A stretch of 64,000 nucleotides of DNA, taken from assembly GCA_023382535.1 (NCBI GenBank), contig JAHDWA010000013.1, forward strand, positions 160,960-224,959, in the 5' to 3' direction. The translations under genes were made by a program, and so were the position numbers. Shown here piece by piece: positions 7,995 through 17,490 of the stretch; the first letter of the stretch is position 1; each line of letters opens with the position of its first letter. The notes under the pieces are model-generated. The model made no database searches and was not told the DNA's origin. It saw only the letters and a list, made by a program, of their open reading frames with translations. The stretch is from Anaerolineae bacterium (GTDB lineage: Bacteria > Chloroflexota > Anaerolineae > 4572-78 > J111).

Positions 7995-10900
7995 GTGAAA
8001 AAACAACATTCCCTGCTAAAAATATCGGTGGTCTCTGTCGTTTGCTCCATCGCCCTCGCCCTGTTCAACCGCCCCGCCACCTCCGCTCCCCAGCCCAACC
8101 TCTTTCATCCTTCCGCCTTCCGCCTTCCGCCTTCTCTTGACATCCCCGCCATCATTAACGAACTTGACTTCGGCGTTCCCGCCGGAAACGGCCACCGGCC
8201 GCAGCGGGTCGCCGTTGACAGCCGGCGCGGCCAGCTCTATACTCTGAATGAGGGCCTGGCCGAACTCAACGAGGGCAACACCCTGAGCATCGTTGATTTG
8301 ACTACTAATCAGGTGACGGCCCTGCTCCCGCTCGACAACCTGCCCGTGCCGGAGCAGTTTCGCGCTTCTTTTTCCCGGCCCAACCCGCTGGATTTGCAGG
8401 TTGACCCCTACCGGCCTCGTCTCTACGCCCTCACCGGCGACCCCTACAGCGACCCACCCTACAGCGACCTGACCATCATTGACCTTGAGACTCAACGCGT
8501 TATTGATACCCTGCCCGGCATCCTGGCCGTTGCCCCCGGCCCCGACCGGCTCTACCTGGCCAGCGCCACGCGTCTGTGGGCCGCCGATCCTGTTACCCTG
8601 GCCGAACTGGTCCACGCCGACCTCCAACCCCCGGCGCCCGGCTCCCAACCGTTCCTCCTGATTACCGTCGCCGCCAACCGTCTCTACCTAGGCCAGCGGC
8701 AGCCGGGGATACTAACCGCGTATGCCGCCGACTCGCTCGCGCCCGCGGGCAGCTACACCGGGCCGGCGCAGCTTGGGGAAGCCGTGGTAGATGAGGCCGG
8801 GCAGCGCATCTGGCTCATTGACAGCGACGGGACGCAGCTCACCCTGCGCGCCCTTAACAGCGACGCCCAACCCCTGACCGCGCCGGCCCCCTTTCTCCTG
8901 AGCGACGACACCTACAGCGATCCGCACCTGGTCCTGGCCGGCTCGGACCTGGCCGTCACCCATCGCACCATTGACGCTTACCAGTTACAGCTTTTTGACG
9001 GGACAAACCTGACCCAATTTGCCAGCCTGACCATCCCCGGCTACCCCAGCGATCTGGCCGCCGACCCGGCCGCAGGTCGCCTCTATGCCACTTACAGCGA
9101 CGCCGCCAGCTATGTTTTGGCGGTTGACCCGGCCACCGGCGCAGCGGAAACCATCTTTACCGCCCGGCTGCTCGACGATGCCCTGGCCGATCCGGAGGCA
9201 GGCCGCCTCTATGTCTTGAATGACGAGCGCACTCTCCAGGTTTTGAGTTTGAATGATTACAGCGAGATTGATCGCCTGGACCTCCAACCCAGCCTCAACT
9301 GCAAAGACCCCTCGGGCTGTCTGCCCCCCGACCGGGGGGTCGAACCGGCCTTGGCCCTCGATCCCGGCCGCCAGCGCCTCTATCTCAGCGGCGACCCGGC
9401 CCAGGTTATTGACACAGCCTCCATGACCCTGGCCGCCACCCTGGACACCCCCGGCCAGCTTACCCCTGATCCCACCAGCGACCGGCTCTACTTGACCACC
9501 CCCTGCCAATGCCGCACCACCCAATGCAACACCCTCATCCTCAGCACCAACACGCTCACTGGCACGACCACCCTCTTCCCGCCGCTCGATCCGCTGGCCG
9601 CGCCTTGTGTCATCAACACTGCCCTCGACTCCCAGAATCAACTCCTGTATGTGCTCATCTTCAACGGCGTTGCCGGCTCCAACAGCGGCAACACTTTCTC
9701 TGCTTTTGATGTTTCCGGCCCGCCCCAAGTCATCTATAACGGCGGCGATATTAGCTACTACGGCCAGTTTGCTTTTGATCCGGATCGCCGGCGGGCCTTC
9801 ATTGCTCAGGGTCGGTTTGACCGCTCCTTTATCCATCGCCTTGAGCGGGAGGCCCAGACGATCACCTCCACCCTCGAATTGGCCGGAGCCGAGGGTCTCC
9901 TGGTTTATAATCCGCCTCTCGACACCCTTTATGCAGTCAATGGTCAGGCCTTGCAAGTTTTTGATAGTAATCTGGCCCTCCAAACCGAAATTCCTCTGCA
10001 TGGCTCCTTCAAGCCGCTAACCTTCGATCCACAAGCCCAGCGCCTCTACCTAGGCGGCTCGAATGGCAACTTGCTGGTCGTCGCTGCCAGCGGTGGTCAG
10101 CTTGCCGACCCGCCCCCGCCGGCCCTGACTCAACAAACCATAGATCCTCCCCAACTTTTCAGCACCCCCAGCGGCGACTATTTCCGTATTGACAATGGCC
10201 AGCTCTACCGCGCCGAGGGCCAAAATTGGGTAGTGCTGGGGCGAGGTTTGCCTGATCGCCGGGTCATGGCCCTGGCGATTTCACCCAACTATCAAAGCGA
10301 CCGCACCTTGTTGGTCGGCCTGTCGGGCGCTGGCCGCAATGGCGGGCTGTATCACTCCACCGACGGCGGCGATACGTGGCAGCCCACCACCCGCGGCCTG
10401 ACCGATCTCGACATCAGCCAGGTTGTCTTCTCGCCCATGTTTGCTCAGGATCAAACTGTTTTTCTAAGCACGACTTATCGCGGCCTCTTCCGCTCCAGCG
10501 ATGGCGGCGATACCTGGCAGAGCCTGGCCGGCGGCGACTCGCAACTCTCCCACCTGGCCGTGTCGCCCACCTTTGCCCAGGATAAGCTGGTTATTATCAG
10601 CGCCCGCACCCTGCTCCGCTCCACCGACGGCGGCGACACCTGGACTGATACCGGCCTGCCGCCCGGCAAGGTCGCCTTTTCGCCCGACTTTGCCCGCGAC
10701 AGATTGGTCTTGAGCGCCGGCAGGTGGCGCAGTACCGACGGGGGGCAAAGCTGGCAGCCGGCTGCGGCCGGGCTGGAACCCAACCAGGGCGTGGAGAGTC
10801 TCTTCTTTTCGCCCACTTTTGCCGCCGACCAGACCGTTTATCTACTGCTCAACCAAAACTTCGATCAGCCGCTCAAGCTGCAGCGCTCCGTTGACGCCGG

Positions 10901-12008
10901 GCGCACCTGGCAGTCGTTGCTGAGTGGGCTGCCGGCCAATTTTGACCTGGCCTCAGCCACTATCCTGCCCAGCGGCGAGCTTTACCTCGGCGATAAGACC
11001 GGCCAGCAACCTTTTGTCATCGCTCCGTCAAGTTTAACCTGGGGTCGCCCAGCCCTGGACCTGGCTCAGCTTGACCTGCAGGCGCTGGTCGTCGCTCCCG
11101 ATGGTTCAATTTTTGTCGCCAATAGCGCCGCCGGGGTGCTCAAGACTAGCGACGCGGGCCGGACCTGGCAGGATACCGGCTTCCCCGCCCGCGCCGACGA
11201 AACCAAGGTGGCTCAACTGGCGGTCGCCAATAATGGGGCGCTCTTTGCCGCTGTCGGGACAATCATTGAGCGCAGCCCCAACGGGGGACAGAGTTGGACC
11301 TATTTAGCCAAGCTGCCGCCCGGCTTTGAGGTTACGGCGCTGGCCGTCTCACCCAATTTTGCGCCCGATGGAATTGTGTTAGCGGGGGGGAATTACGCCA
11401 GCAGACAGATCCTTCGCTCGGCGGATGGGGGCCAAACCTGGCAGGTCGTTTTTGACGGCGCTGCTGTGGAAGGGGCCTCAGACGTGGGGGCGATTGCCAT
11501 TTCCCCCAACTTTGCCCGCGATCGAACGGCCTATGCCTGGCTGCAATACGCCGGCCTGCTCCGCTCCCCTGACGCCGGCCAGACCTGGACTCTGATTCCC
11601 GGCGACAAAAGCGGCGCCTTCGCCCAGATGCTGGCGGTCGGGCCGGATGGCCGGCTGTACCTGGGTGAGCTTTACGGGGGTCTGAGTGTCTCGAACAATG
11701 GCGGTCAAAGCTGGCAGGATTTAACGGCCAATCTCCCCGGCGAGCGCACCTGGAGCAGCGCCCTGGCCTTTGGCCCTGACAACAGCCTCTATTTGGGGAC
11801 GGATGTGGGAGTCTATCGCAGTCTGGATGGAGGGCAAAGCTGGTCCAGCGCCAGTAACGGCCTGCCGCTGGACCCGGAACAGGGCAAGCCCCAGGCAGTC
11901 CGCGCCCTGGCTTTCAGCGGGCAGCGCCTTTACGCCGCGCTGACCCAAGGCGGGGTGTTTGTCTCGGAGGACCAGGGGCAATCATGGCATTCATCCAGGA
12001 ATCCATAA
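7995..12008 (+). CDS. giant secreted beta-propeller protein with BNR/Asp-box repeats
   Basis: This 1337-residue protein starts (GTG) with a Sec-type signal peptide (hydrophobic segment ending near RPATSA). Residues ~50-740 contain YVTN/NHL-like blades with recurrent phrases such as RRGQLYTLNE, AAGRLYATYS, EAGRLYVLND and PQAQRLYLGG. Residues ~740-1337 contain many sialidase/sortilin-type Asp-box repeats (STDGGDTWQP, SSDGGDTWQS, SADGGQTWQV, SPDAGQTWTL, SEDQGQSWHS) with intervening VFSPMFAQDQTVFLS strands. Two or three propellers are expected. Such proteins bind glycans or partner proteins outside the cell. No catalytic sialidase residues can be assigned. A simple-sequence stretch (CCTTCCGCCTTCCG-type) near 8110 encodes part of the linker after the signal peptide. 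Confidence 0.85.
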   Translation: MKKQHSLLKISVVSVVCSIALALFNRPATSAPQPNLFHPSAFRLPPSLDIPAIINELDFGVPAGNGHRPQRVAVDSRRGQLYTLNEGLAELNEGNTLSIVDLTTNQVTALLPLDNLPVPEQFRASFSRPNPLDLQVDPYRPRLYALTGDPYSDPPYSDLTIIDLETQRVIDTLPGILAVAPGPDRLYLASATRLWAADPVTLAELVHADLQPPAPGSQPFLLITVAANRLYLGQRQPGILTAYAADSLAPAGSYTGPAQLGEAVVDEAGQRIWLIDSDGTQLTLRALNSDAQPLTAPAPFLLSDDTYSDPHLVLAGSDLAVTHRTIDAYQLQLFDGTNLTQFASLTIPGYPSDLAADPAAGRLYATYSDAASYVLAVDPATGAAETIFTARLLDDALADPEAGRLYVLNDERTLQVLSLNDYSEIDRLDLQPSLNCKDPSGCLPPDRGVEPALALDPGRQRLYLSGDPAQVIDTASMTLAATLDTPGQLTPDPTSDRLYLTTPCQCRTTQCNTLILSTNTLTGTTTLFPPLDPLAAPCVINTALDSQNQLLYVLIFNGVAGSNSGNTFSAFDVSGPPQVIYNGGDISYYGQFAFDPDRRRAFIAQGRFDRSFIHRLEREAQTITSTLELAGAEGLLVYNPPLDTLYAVNGQALQVFDSNLALQTEIPLHGSFKPLTFDPQAQRLYLGGSNGNLLVVAASGGQLADPPPPALTQQTIDPPQLFSTPSGDYFRIDNGQLYRAEGQNWVVLGRGLPDRRVMALAISPNYQSDRTLLVGLSGAGRNGGLYHSTDGGDTWQPTTRGLTDLDISQVVFSPMFAQDQTVFLSTTYRGLFRSSDGGDTWQSLAGGDSQLSHLAVSPTFAQDKLVIISARTLLRSTDGGDTWTDTGLPPGKVAFSPDFARDRLVLSAGRWRSTDGGQSWQPAAAGLEPNQGVESLFFSPTFAADQTVYLLLNQNFDQPLKLQRSVDAGRTWQSLLSGLPANFDLASATILPSGELYLGDKTGQQPFVIAPSSLTWGRPALDLAQLDLQALVVAPDGSIFVANSAAGVLKTSDAGRTWQDTGFPARADETKVAQLAVANNGALFAAVGTIIERSPNGGQSWTYLAKLPPGFEVTALAVSPNFAPDGIVLAGGNYASRQILRSADGGQTWQVVFDGAAVEGASDVGAIAISPNFARDRTAYAWLQYAGLLRSPDAGQTWTLIPGDKSGAFAQMLAVGPDGRLYLGELYGGLSVSNNGGQSWQDLTANLPGERTWSSALAFGPDNSLYLGTDVGVYRSLDGGQSWSSASNGLPLDPEQGKPQAVRALAFSGQRLYAALTQGGVFVSEDQGQSWHSSRNP

Positions 12009-12029
12009 GGAAGGGATAAATCGTGGTGA

Positions 12030-12071
12030 CATACCCAGGAGTCCAGACTTAAGTCTGGACTCCTGGGTATG
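12030..12071. terminator. perfect 42-bp palindrome between convergent genes
   Basis: The two 21-base arms (CATACCCAGGAGTCCAGACT and its complement) meet at TTAA without any loop or mismatch. It sits between the stop codons of the propeller gene and the arabinofuranosidase gene. It probably ends transcription from both sides or is a dispersed REP-like palindrome. There is no T tract typical of a simple intrinsic terminator. Confidence 0.7.
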
Positions 12072-12090
12072 AATTACATTTTCTTGGATT

Positions 12091-13587
12091 TCAGCCGCCC
12101 AGTCGAAAGGTTAGGGCGGCCACAGCCAGCGGAGGTAGGGTGACAGTCGCCAGGCCGCCGGCGACCTTGACCGCCTGGAAGGGGTGAGACCGGACCAGAT
12201 GAGGCTGTTCCAGTGAATTTACCGCTTTAGGATCGGGGCCGGTGAGGATTTCGGCACTGTCCAGGGCAACAATAGCTTTGTCGGCAATTTTCACCTGGAC
12301 GGGCAGCTCCTCGGTCAGGCTGCGGTTGGTCATAAAGACATGCAGGATGTCCTCGTTGAGGATGGCGCTGGTATCAAGAAAGAATACCCGGCCGTTCTTC
12401 TGGCCCTCGTAGGTGGGGCCGGCGACAAGGGGTTGGAGAGAAATTCCCTCGCGCCGGCGCGAGAACATCTCAATAGGGTAGAAGGTGGTGTGCAGCAGAA
12501 CCCGGTCACCTTCGGTGTGGATGGGTGACAGCGCGTTGACGATTTGGGCAATGTTAGCAATCTTGACCACGTCGGCATGGCGGACAAAACTGTTCAGATA
12601 ACCGGCCACCACCAGGGCGTCTTCGAGGTTGTAGACTTCCTCGGCCACATGCGGCGCGAATTTGCCATCGCCGTCGAGAAATTCGGGTTTCATGGTTCTG
12701 TACCAAACATTCCACTCGTCAAAGCACAGGTAAGCCCGTTTCTTACTGCGCCGCTTGGCCTGGACAAAACGACAAACTGCGTCCATATCCTCGATTTGAC
12801 GGTCAATCGCGTTGGTCATGGCCAGGTAATCCGGGGTATCGTCGGCCCGGTTGCCGGCGTAGGAGTGGAGGCTGATGTAATCGGCCTCGGCCACGTACTC
12901 CAGCACCCGCCGGTCCCATTCGATGTAGGTCGGCAGTTCAATGGTACAAGTACCTGCCGCCACCAATTCGATAGATTTATCCACATCTTTCATAATTTTG
13001 GCCGCCTGCTGGGCGCGGACGGCGTACTCGTCGGCGGAAACGTGCCCCAACTGCCAGGGACCATCCATCTCATTGCCCAGGCACCACAGTTTGACCGCAT
13101 GGGGAGCGGTCGAGCCGTTGGCGATGCGCATATCAGCGAACTTCGTCCCCGCCGGGCGGTTGCAGTACTCGACCCAGCGGCCCGCTTCTTCGGGCGTGCC
13201 CGTGCCCAGGTTGACGGTCAGCATCGGTGTCCAGTTCATGCGGCGGCAAAGTTTGATGTATTCATCGGTGCCAAAGTGGTTGGGATCAATACTTTGCCAG
13301 GCCAGCTCAAGCAGCGTGGGCCGCTGCTCGCGGGGACCAACGCCGTCCAGCCAGTGATAGCCCGAGGCAAAGTTACCGCCGGGGTAGCGCATAGCGGTCA
13401 GGTTCCAGCGCTGCAGGGCTTCCAGGACATCGGTGCGAAAGCCCTCTTTGTCGGCATGGGGAGATTTGGGATCGTAAACGCCTTCATAAACCGCGCGGCC
13501 CATATGTTCCAGAAAACCGCCGAAGACACGTTCATCCACCGGGCCAATCTGAAACTGGGTGTGCAAGGTTAGGATAGTTTCTTTCAT
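12091..13587 (-). CDS. abfA: alpha-L-arabinofuranosidase, family GH51
   Basis: The 498-residue enzyme has a GH51 (beta/alpha)8 barrel followed by a C-terminal beta-sandwich (from about residue 380). It hydrolyses terminal alpha-L-arabinofuranosyl units. The acid/base Glu173 is in WCLGNEMDGPWQ and the nucleophile Glu291 in CFDEWNVWY, positions close to those of characterised AbfA enzymes. RYPGGNFASGYHW near the N-terminus is the usual substrate-pocket motif. There is no signal peptide, so it acts in the cytoplasm on imported oligosaccharides. It is the last gene of an operon with an ABC sugar importer and two aldo/keto reductases. Length is normal and the active site complete. Confidence 0.93.
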   Translation of the reverse strand: MKETILTLHTQFQIGPVDERVFGGFLEHMGRAVYEGVYDPKSPHADKEGFRTDVLEALQRWNLTAMRYPGGNFASGYHWLDGVGPREQRPTLLELAWQSIDPNHFGTDEYIKLCRRMNWTPMLTVNLGTGTPEEAGRWVEYCNRPAGTKFADMRIANGSTAPHAVKLWCLGNEMDGPWQLGHVSADEYAVRAQQAAKIMKDVDKSIELVAAGTCTIELPTYIEWDRRVLEYVAEADYISLHSYAGNRADDTPDYLAMTNAIDRQIEDMDAVCRFVQAKRRSKKRAYLCFDEWNVWYRTMKPEFLDGDGKFAPHVAEEVYNLEDALVVAGYLNSFVRHADVVKIANIAQIVNALSPIHTEGDRVLLHTTFYPIEMFSRRREGISLQPLVAGPTYEGQKNGRVFFLDTSAILNEDILHVFMTNRSLTEELPVQVKIADKAIVALDSAEILTGPDPKAVNSLEQPHLVRSHPFQAVKVAGGLATVTLPPLAVAALTFRLGG

Positions 13588-13608
13588 TTTTACTTCTCCG
13601 TTGGATCA

Positions 13609-14550
13609 TCATATTCCCGCAGTTGTCAGTTGCGCTAGCTGTTTGGCGCTTAGTTGGAGTTGCAGGGCCTCAATATTTTCCTGGAGTTGAGCGGGCGTAC
13701 TGGCGGCAATGAGCGGCAAAATACTCGGCTGACCCTGCATCATCCAGGCCAGAATCACCTGATTGGGGGTCGCTCCTGTTTCCTCGGCCACACGCTTGAG
13801 CACGGCTAACCGAGCATCGCTGTCCGGGCCAAGGTACACTTCGGGCGTAGGGCGGTCTGGCCGGGTGTAAGCGCCGCCGAGCAGGGCGGAGTAGGCTAAA
13901 AGGGTGAGACCTTCACTCCGGCAAAAGTCTAACAGGTCGTCGTTGACGACGACTTGAGGATCGGTGCTACCGCCGTGTTTAACCCGCAAGTAGGTGTACC
14001 GCTGTTGGATGCAGCAGAAGCTGGCCCAACGGTTGACCTGGCTCACCCAGCCCGCTTTTTCCAGCCGCCAGGCCAGATAGTTACTGGCTCCAATAAAACG
14101 CACCTTGCCCGCCTGCACCAGCCGATCAAAAGCGGCGAGGCTTTCCTCCAGGGGAGTATTGCGATCATCCACATGCGCGTAATAAAGATCTATGGTCTCT
14201 ACACCCAGCCGTTTCAGGCTTTTGTCACATTCGGCCTCGATCTGTTCGACCTTTAGCCCGCGCTCCACCCCCGGATACTGAAAACCAACCTTGCTGGCCA
14301 GGAATAACTGCTGCCGATTGCGGCGCTCTTTCATCCAGCGGCCCAGTAAAGCCTCGCTTTCCCCACCGTTGCCGCCGGGAATCCAGTGGGCATAAATATT
14401 CGCCGTGTCTATGAAAGTACCGCCGGCCTCAAGATAGTGATCAAGCAGGTGGCGGGACGTCGCTTCATCGGTGCGGGTGCCAAAGTACATGGCTCCCAAA
14501 CACAGTACACTGACTTCAACACCAGTCTGGCCCAGGGGTCGAGTTTTCAT
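13609..14550 (-). CDS. aldo/keto reductase
   Basis: A 313-residue NADPH-dependent oxidoreductase of the AKR barrel fold. The tetrad can be seen: Asp and Tyr in FIDTANIYAHW, Lys in LASKVGF and His in DLYYAHVDD. I place the start at the ATG at 14550 because GGGAGGATTTT precedes it; an upstream in-frame start at 14571 would add seven unlikely residues. It lies 21 bases upstream of the arabinofuranosidase gene and 44 bases downstream of a second reductase. Probable role: reduction of an aldose or ketose released by the glycosidase, which is inferred from context. Confidence 0.88.
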   Translation of the reverse strand: MKTRPLGQTGVEVSVLCLGAMYFGTRTDEATSRHLLDHYLEAGGTFIDTANIYAHWIPGGNGGESEALLGRWMKERRNRQQLFLASKVGFQYPGVERGLKVEQIEAECDKSLKRLGVETIDLYYAHVDDRNTPLEESLAAFDRLVQAGKVRFIGASNYLAWRLEKAGWVSQVNRWASFCCIQQRYTYLRVKHGGSTDPQVVVNDDLLDFCRSEGLTLLAYSALLGGAYTRPDRPTPEVYLGPDSDARLAVLKRVAEETGATPNQVILAWMMQGQPSILPLIAASTPAQLQENIEALQLQLSAKQLAQLTTAGI

Positions 14551-14594
14551 AAAATCCTCCCACAAGATCAAAGTACTGTTCCGTGCTAGAAATT

Positions 14595-15593
14595 TTACCA
14601 GGCATACGCCTGAGGGGCTTCCCCGCCCGGTCCGGGGAAAATCTCATCCAATTTCTTCAGAATTTCTTCGTCCAGCTTGATTTCGGTGGCGTGGATGGCA
14701 CTGTCGAGTTGTTCGACCGTGCGCGGTCCGATGATGGGGGCGGTGACAGCGGGATTGTGTAATAACCAGGCCAGGGCCACCGCCGCCGGCGGCTCGCCCA
14801 GCTCTTTGCAGAGAGCTTCGTACTTTTCCAGTTTAGCCCGGTTTTCCTGGACTTGCTTCTCAAACTCTTCCCCCTTCCGGCGTCCGGTCTGGAGCTGCTC
14901 CAACGCCCCGCCCAGAAGGCCGCCCCCCAGGGGACTCCAGGGGATGAGGCCGAGGCCGTAATGCCGGCAGGCTGGAATGACCTCCAGCTCGATCATACGG
15001 TTATTCAGGTGATAGATGCTCTGTTCGCTGACCAGGCCCATCATCCCCCGCCGCGATGCTTCCTGGCAGGCGGTGGCAATGTCCCAGCCGGCAAAGTTGC
15101 TGGAGCCTACATAAACAACCTTGCCTTGTTTGACCAGGCTGTCAAACGCCTGCCAGGTTTCGTCCCAGGGACAGTCACGGTCAACGTGGTGCATCTGGTA
15201 CAGATCAATCCAATCGGTCTGCAGCCGTTTTAGACTGTTGGTACAGTGCTTCTTGATTTTCATAGCCGACAGGTTGCGCGTGTCGGTATTGGGTTCCGGC
15301 CGATTGGCTTTGCGGGTGACGGGGTTAAAAACCTTGGTGGCCAGGACAACCGCGTCGCGCCGCCCGCCGCCCTGGGCAAACCAGCGCCCCAGGATCAGCT
15401 CGGTATCACCCTGTTCCCCGCCCCAGCCGTAGACATCGGCGGTATCAAAGAAATTGATGCCCAGTTCCAGCGCCCGATCCATGATTTTGAAGCTGTCTTC
15501 TTCTGACGTGTGCCAGCCGAAGTTCATGGTCCCCAGACATAAATTACTGACCAGGACGCCATGCTTGCCTAACCGTTTGTGTTCAATGGCCAT
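14595..15593 (-). CDS. aldo/keto reductase
   Basis: This 332-residue AKR starts MAIEHKRLGKHGVLVSNLCL and carries the tetrad in FFDTADVYGWG (Asp, Tyr), VVLATKVFNP (Lys) and LYQMHHVDRD (His). C-terminal NADPH-phosphate binding residues are in IIGPRTVEQLDSAI. It resembles YghZ/Gcy-like reductases that act on sugars and small aldehydes. It sits directly behind the sugar ABC permease genes, 28 bases away, so sugar metabolism is the natural guess. The two reductases of this operon are clearly different paralogs, not a recent duplication. Confidence 0.88.
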   Translation of the reverse strand: MAIEHKRLGKHGVLVSNLCLGTMNFGWHTSEEDSFKIMDRALELGINFFDTADVYGWGGEQGDTELILGRWFAQGGGRRDAVVLATKVFNPVTRKANRPEPNTDTRNLSAMKIKKHCTNSLKRLQTDWIDLYQMHHVDRDCPWDETWQAFDSLVKQGKVVYVGSSNFAGWDIATACQEASRRGMMGLVSEQSIYHLNNRMIELEVIPACRHYGLGLIPWSPLGGGLLGGALEQLQTGRRKGEEFEKQVQENRAKLEKYEALCKELGEPPAAVALAWLLHNPAVTAPIIGPRTVEQLDSAIHATEIKLDEEILKKLDEIFPGPGGEAPQAYAW

Positions 15594-15621
15594 AGAAATT
15601 TTCTCCGTTGGAAAGATAAAG

Positions 15622-16509
15622 TTATTTTTCTACCCCGGAACCCAGGGAAGATATCCCGGCAATAAACTGCCTCTGCATAAAAAGAAACAGGATGACGATG
15701 GGAAATGTCGCCAGAAATGCGCCGGCCATGACCAAATCCCAGCGCTCCCGATAAAGACCGACCAGCCCGCTGATACCCACCGCCAGGGTAAATTTTTCAT
15801 CGCTGCGCAGCACGATCAACGGCCACAATAAGTCGTTCCAGCCTTCCAGCGAAAAGAGAATAAAGAGTGTGCCGATGGCCGGTCTGACCAGGGGCAGCAC
15901 CACCTGCAAGAACACCTGGTATTCTGAAGCGCCATCCACCCGCGCGGCGTCTAAAATTTCAGAACTGAGACTTAACATGTACTGCCGCATATAAAAAAGG
16001 CCAAAAGGATGGGCCGCCAGCGGCAGGATAACCCCGATATAGGTATCAATCATTTTGAAGTTAACCATCATCATAAAGAGGGGAATGAGCAGCAGATGAA
16101 AGGGCAGCATTTGCGAGGCCAGAATGGTAAAAAAGATGGCATTGCGGAAGGGAAATTCAAACCGGGCCAGGGGATAGGCGGCCAGGGTGCAGACGGTCAC
16201 GGCTACGGTCGCAAAGCCAAAGGCAATGATAATCGAGTTCAGATACCAGTATCCATAAGGAAGCTCGGAAAAGAGATTCTGGTAGCTAACAAGGGTTACT
16301 TCCGTTGGAAAAAGTTTGCTGGAGTCGGCAAAAATTCGTTCAGGGGAGCGAAGGGAACTCACAATCATCCAGTAGAAGGGGATGAGAAAGACAACGCCTA
16401 AACCAATAAACAGAATGGTTAGAGCAGTTTTGCCCAGGGAGCGCTGCCAGCGCTGGGGGCCTAGAGCGAACTCGGCGGCCTGTTCACGGCGAGCTAAACT
16501 TGCGTCCAT
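15622..16509 (-). CDS. ABC sugar transporter permease, MalG type
   Basis: The 295-residue protein has six predicted membrane helices, the first near residues 28-50 (ALTILFIGLGVVFLIPFYWM). The cytoplasmic EAA loop is seen as DAARVDGASEYQVFLQVVLPLVRPA, which docks the ATPase. SLEGWNDLLWPLIVL is typical of carbohydrate CUT1 permeases. It starts one base after the stop of the partner permease gene, so the two are co-translated. It forms a heterodimeric channel with the next gene product. No ATPase gene is in the operon; a shared MsmX/UgpC-type ATPase encoded elsewhere is likely. Confidence 0.92.
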   Translation of the reverse strand: MDASLARREQAAEFALGPQRWQRSLGKTALTILFIGLGVVFLIPFYWMIVSSLRSPERIFADSSKLFPTEVTLVSYQNLFSELPYGYWYLNSIIIAFGFATVAVTVCTLAAYPLARFEFPFRNAIFFTILASQMLPFHLLLIPLFMMMVNFKMIDTYIGVILPLAAHPFGLFYMRQYMLSLSSEILDAARVDGASEYQVFLQVVLPLVRPAIGTLFILFSLEGWNDLLWPLIVLRSDEKFTLAVGISGLVGLYRERWDLVMAGAFLATFPIVILFLFMQRQFIAGISSLGSGVEK

Positions 16510-17409
16510 TTACTCCTCCTTCTTGAAAAATCCGAACAGTCTGAGTTGCGCCAGGGACAGAACCACAATGATCAGGGCCAGCACCACCCCAATGGCGGAG
16601 GCGTAGCCTAAGTTGAAGGAGGTAAACGCGGTCCGATAGAGAAAGAGGACGATGGTCAAATTTCCCTGGCCCGGACTCACGGCTCCAGGCCAGAGGACGA
16701 AGGGCTCCACAAAAAGCTGGAACCCCCCAATCAGGGTCAGGGTCATGACAAAAATAATGATGGGCCTTAGCTGCGGAATGGTAATATAGAAGAAGCGCTG
16801 CCAGCCGTTGGCCCCATCAATCGCCGCGGCATCGTAAAGATCCGGGGAGATATTGGCCAGCCCTGAGGTAAAATAGACCATGTTCAAGCCGGTCCAGCGC
16901 CAGACCGCCAAGAGCAGCATGGATGGAACAGCTAACTCGGCGGTTTGCAGCCAGCCTCGAGGCGGAATGCCCAGCAGGCCAAGCCAACTGTTCAGCAAAC
17001 CTTGCGGGGACAGAATCAGGCGGAAGACCACCCCAACCACCACGAGTGAAGTCAAGACCGGCAAAAACAAGGTCGTACGGAACACCCCCGCCTTTTTGAC
17101 CAGCCCTGAATAAAGCAGAGTCGCCAAAATGAGCGGAATGATAATCAGGAGGATCAGGATGCCCACCGTATAATAAGCGGTATTGAACAATGACTTATAA
17201 AAGGTGGGGTCATTGAACAGGAATTGATAATTACCGGCGCCGATCCATTCACCTGAGCCGACCCCCTGGACTTTTTGAAAACTTAACAACACAGCCTGAA
17301 TGATGGCCCAAATCCGGAAGATTAAAAATAAAATCAAGAAGGGGGCTAAAAAAACAAACGGCACGACTCTGGGGCGATGAAAGAAGGGGACAGTTGTACT
17401 TTTCATCAT
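16510..17409 (-). CDS. ABC sugar transporter permease, MalF type
   Basis: This 299-residue permease begins with a basic N-terminus and a first helix VPFVFLAPFLILFLIFRIW. It carries the EAA loop as DAAAIDGANGWQRFFYITIPQLRPI. Six helices are expected. It is the CUT1 partner of the adjacent MalG-type protein and follows the binding-protein gene, the standard order. The gap to the binding-protein gene is 81 bases and holds a hairpin, so permease expression is probably lower than that of the binding protein. Confidence 0.92.
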   Translation of the reverse strand: MMKSTTVPFFHRPRVVPFVFLAPFLILFLIFRIWAIIQAVLLSFQKVQGVGSGEWIGAGNYQFLFNDPTFYKSLFNTAYYTVGILILLIIIPLILATLLYSGLVKKAGVFRTTLFLPVLTSLVVVGVVFRLILSPQGLLNSWLGLLGIPPRGWLQTAELAVPSMLLLAVWRWTGLNMVYFTSGLANISPDLYDAAAIDGANGWQRFFYITIPQLRPIIIFVMTLTLIGGFQLFVEPFVLWPGAVSPGQGNLTIVLFLYRTAFTSFNLGYASAIGVVLALIIVVLSLAQLRLFGFFKKEE

Positions 17410-17431
17410 CGAACCTGCCTTATCAAGAAAG

Positions 17432-17478
17432 CTAAGGCTGAGGCTAAGGGGGTAAATTGACCTTAGCCTTCGCCTTAG
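17432..17478 (-). repeat. intercistronic hairpin between binding-protein and permease genes
   Basis: CTAAGGCTGAGGCTAAGG on one side can pair with CCTTAGCCTTCGCCTTAG on the other (16 of 18 positions), with a short loop. In mRNA it would form a stable stem directly after the binding-protein stop codon. By analogy with malE-malF type spacers it may protect the upstream message and reduce downstream expression. Confidence 0.6.
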
Positions 17479-17490
17479 CCTCTAATATGA

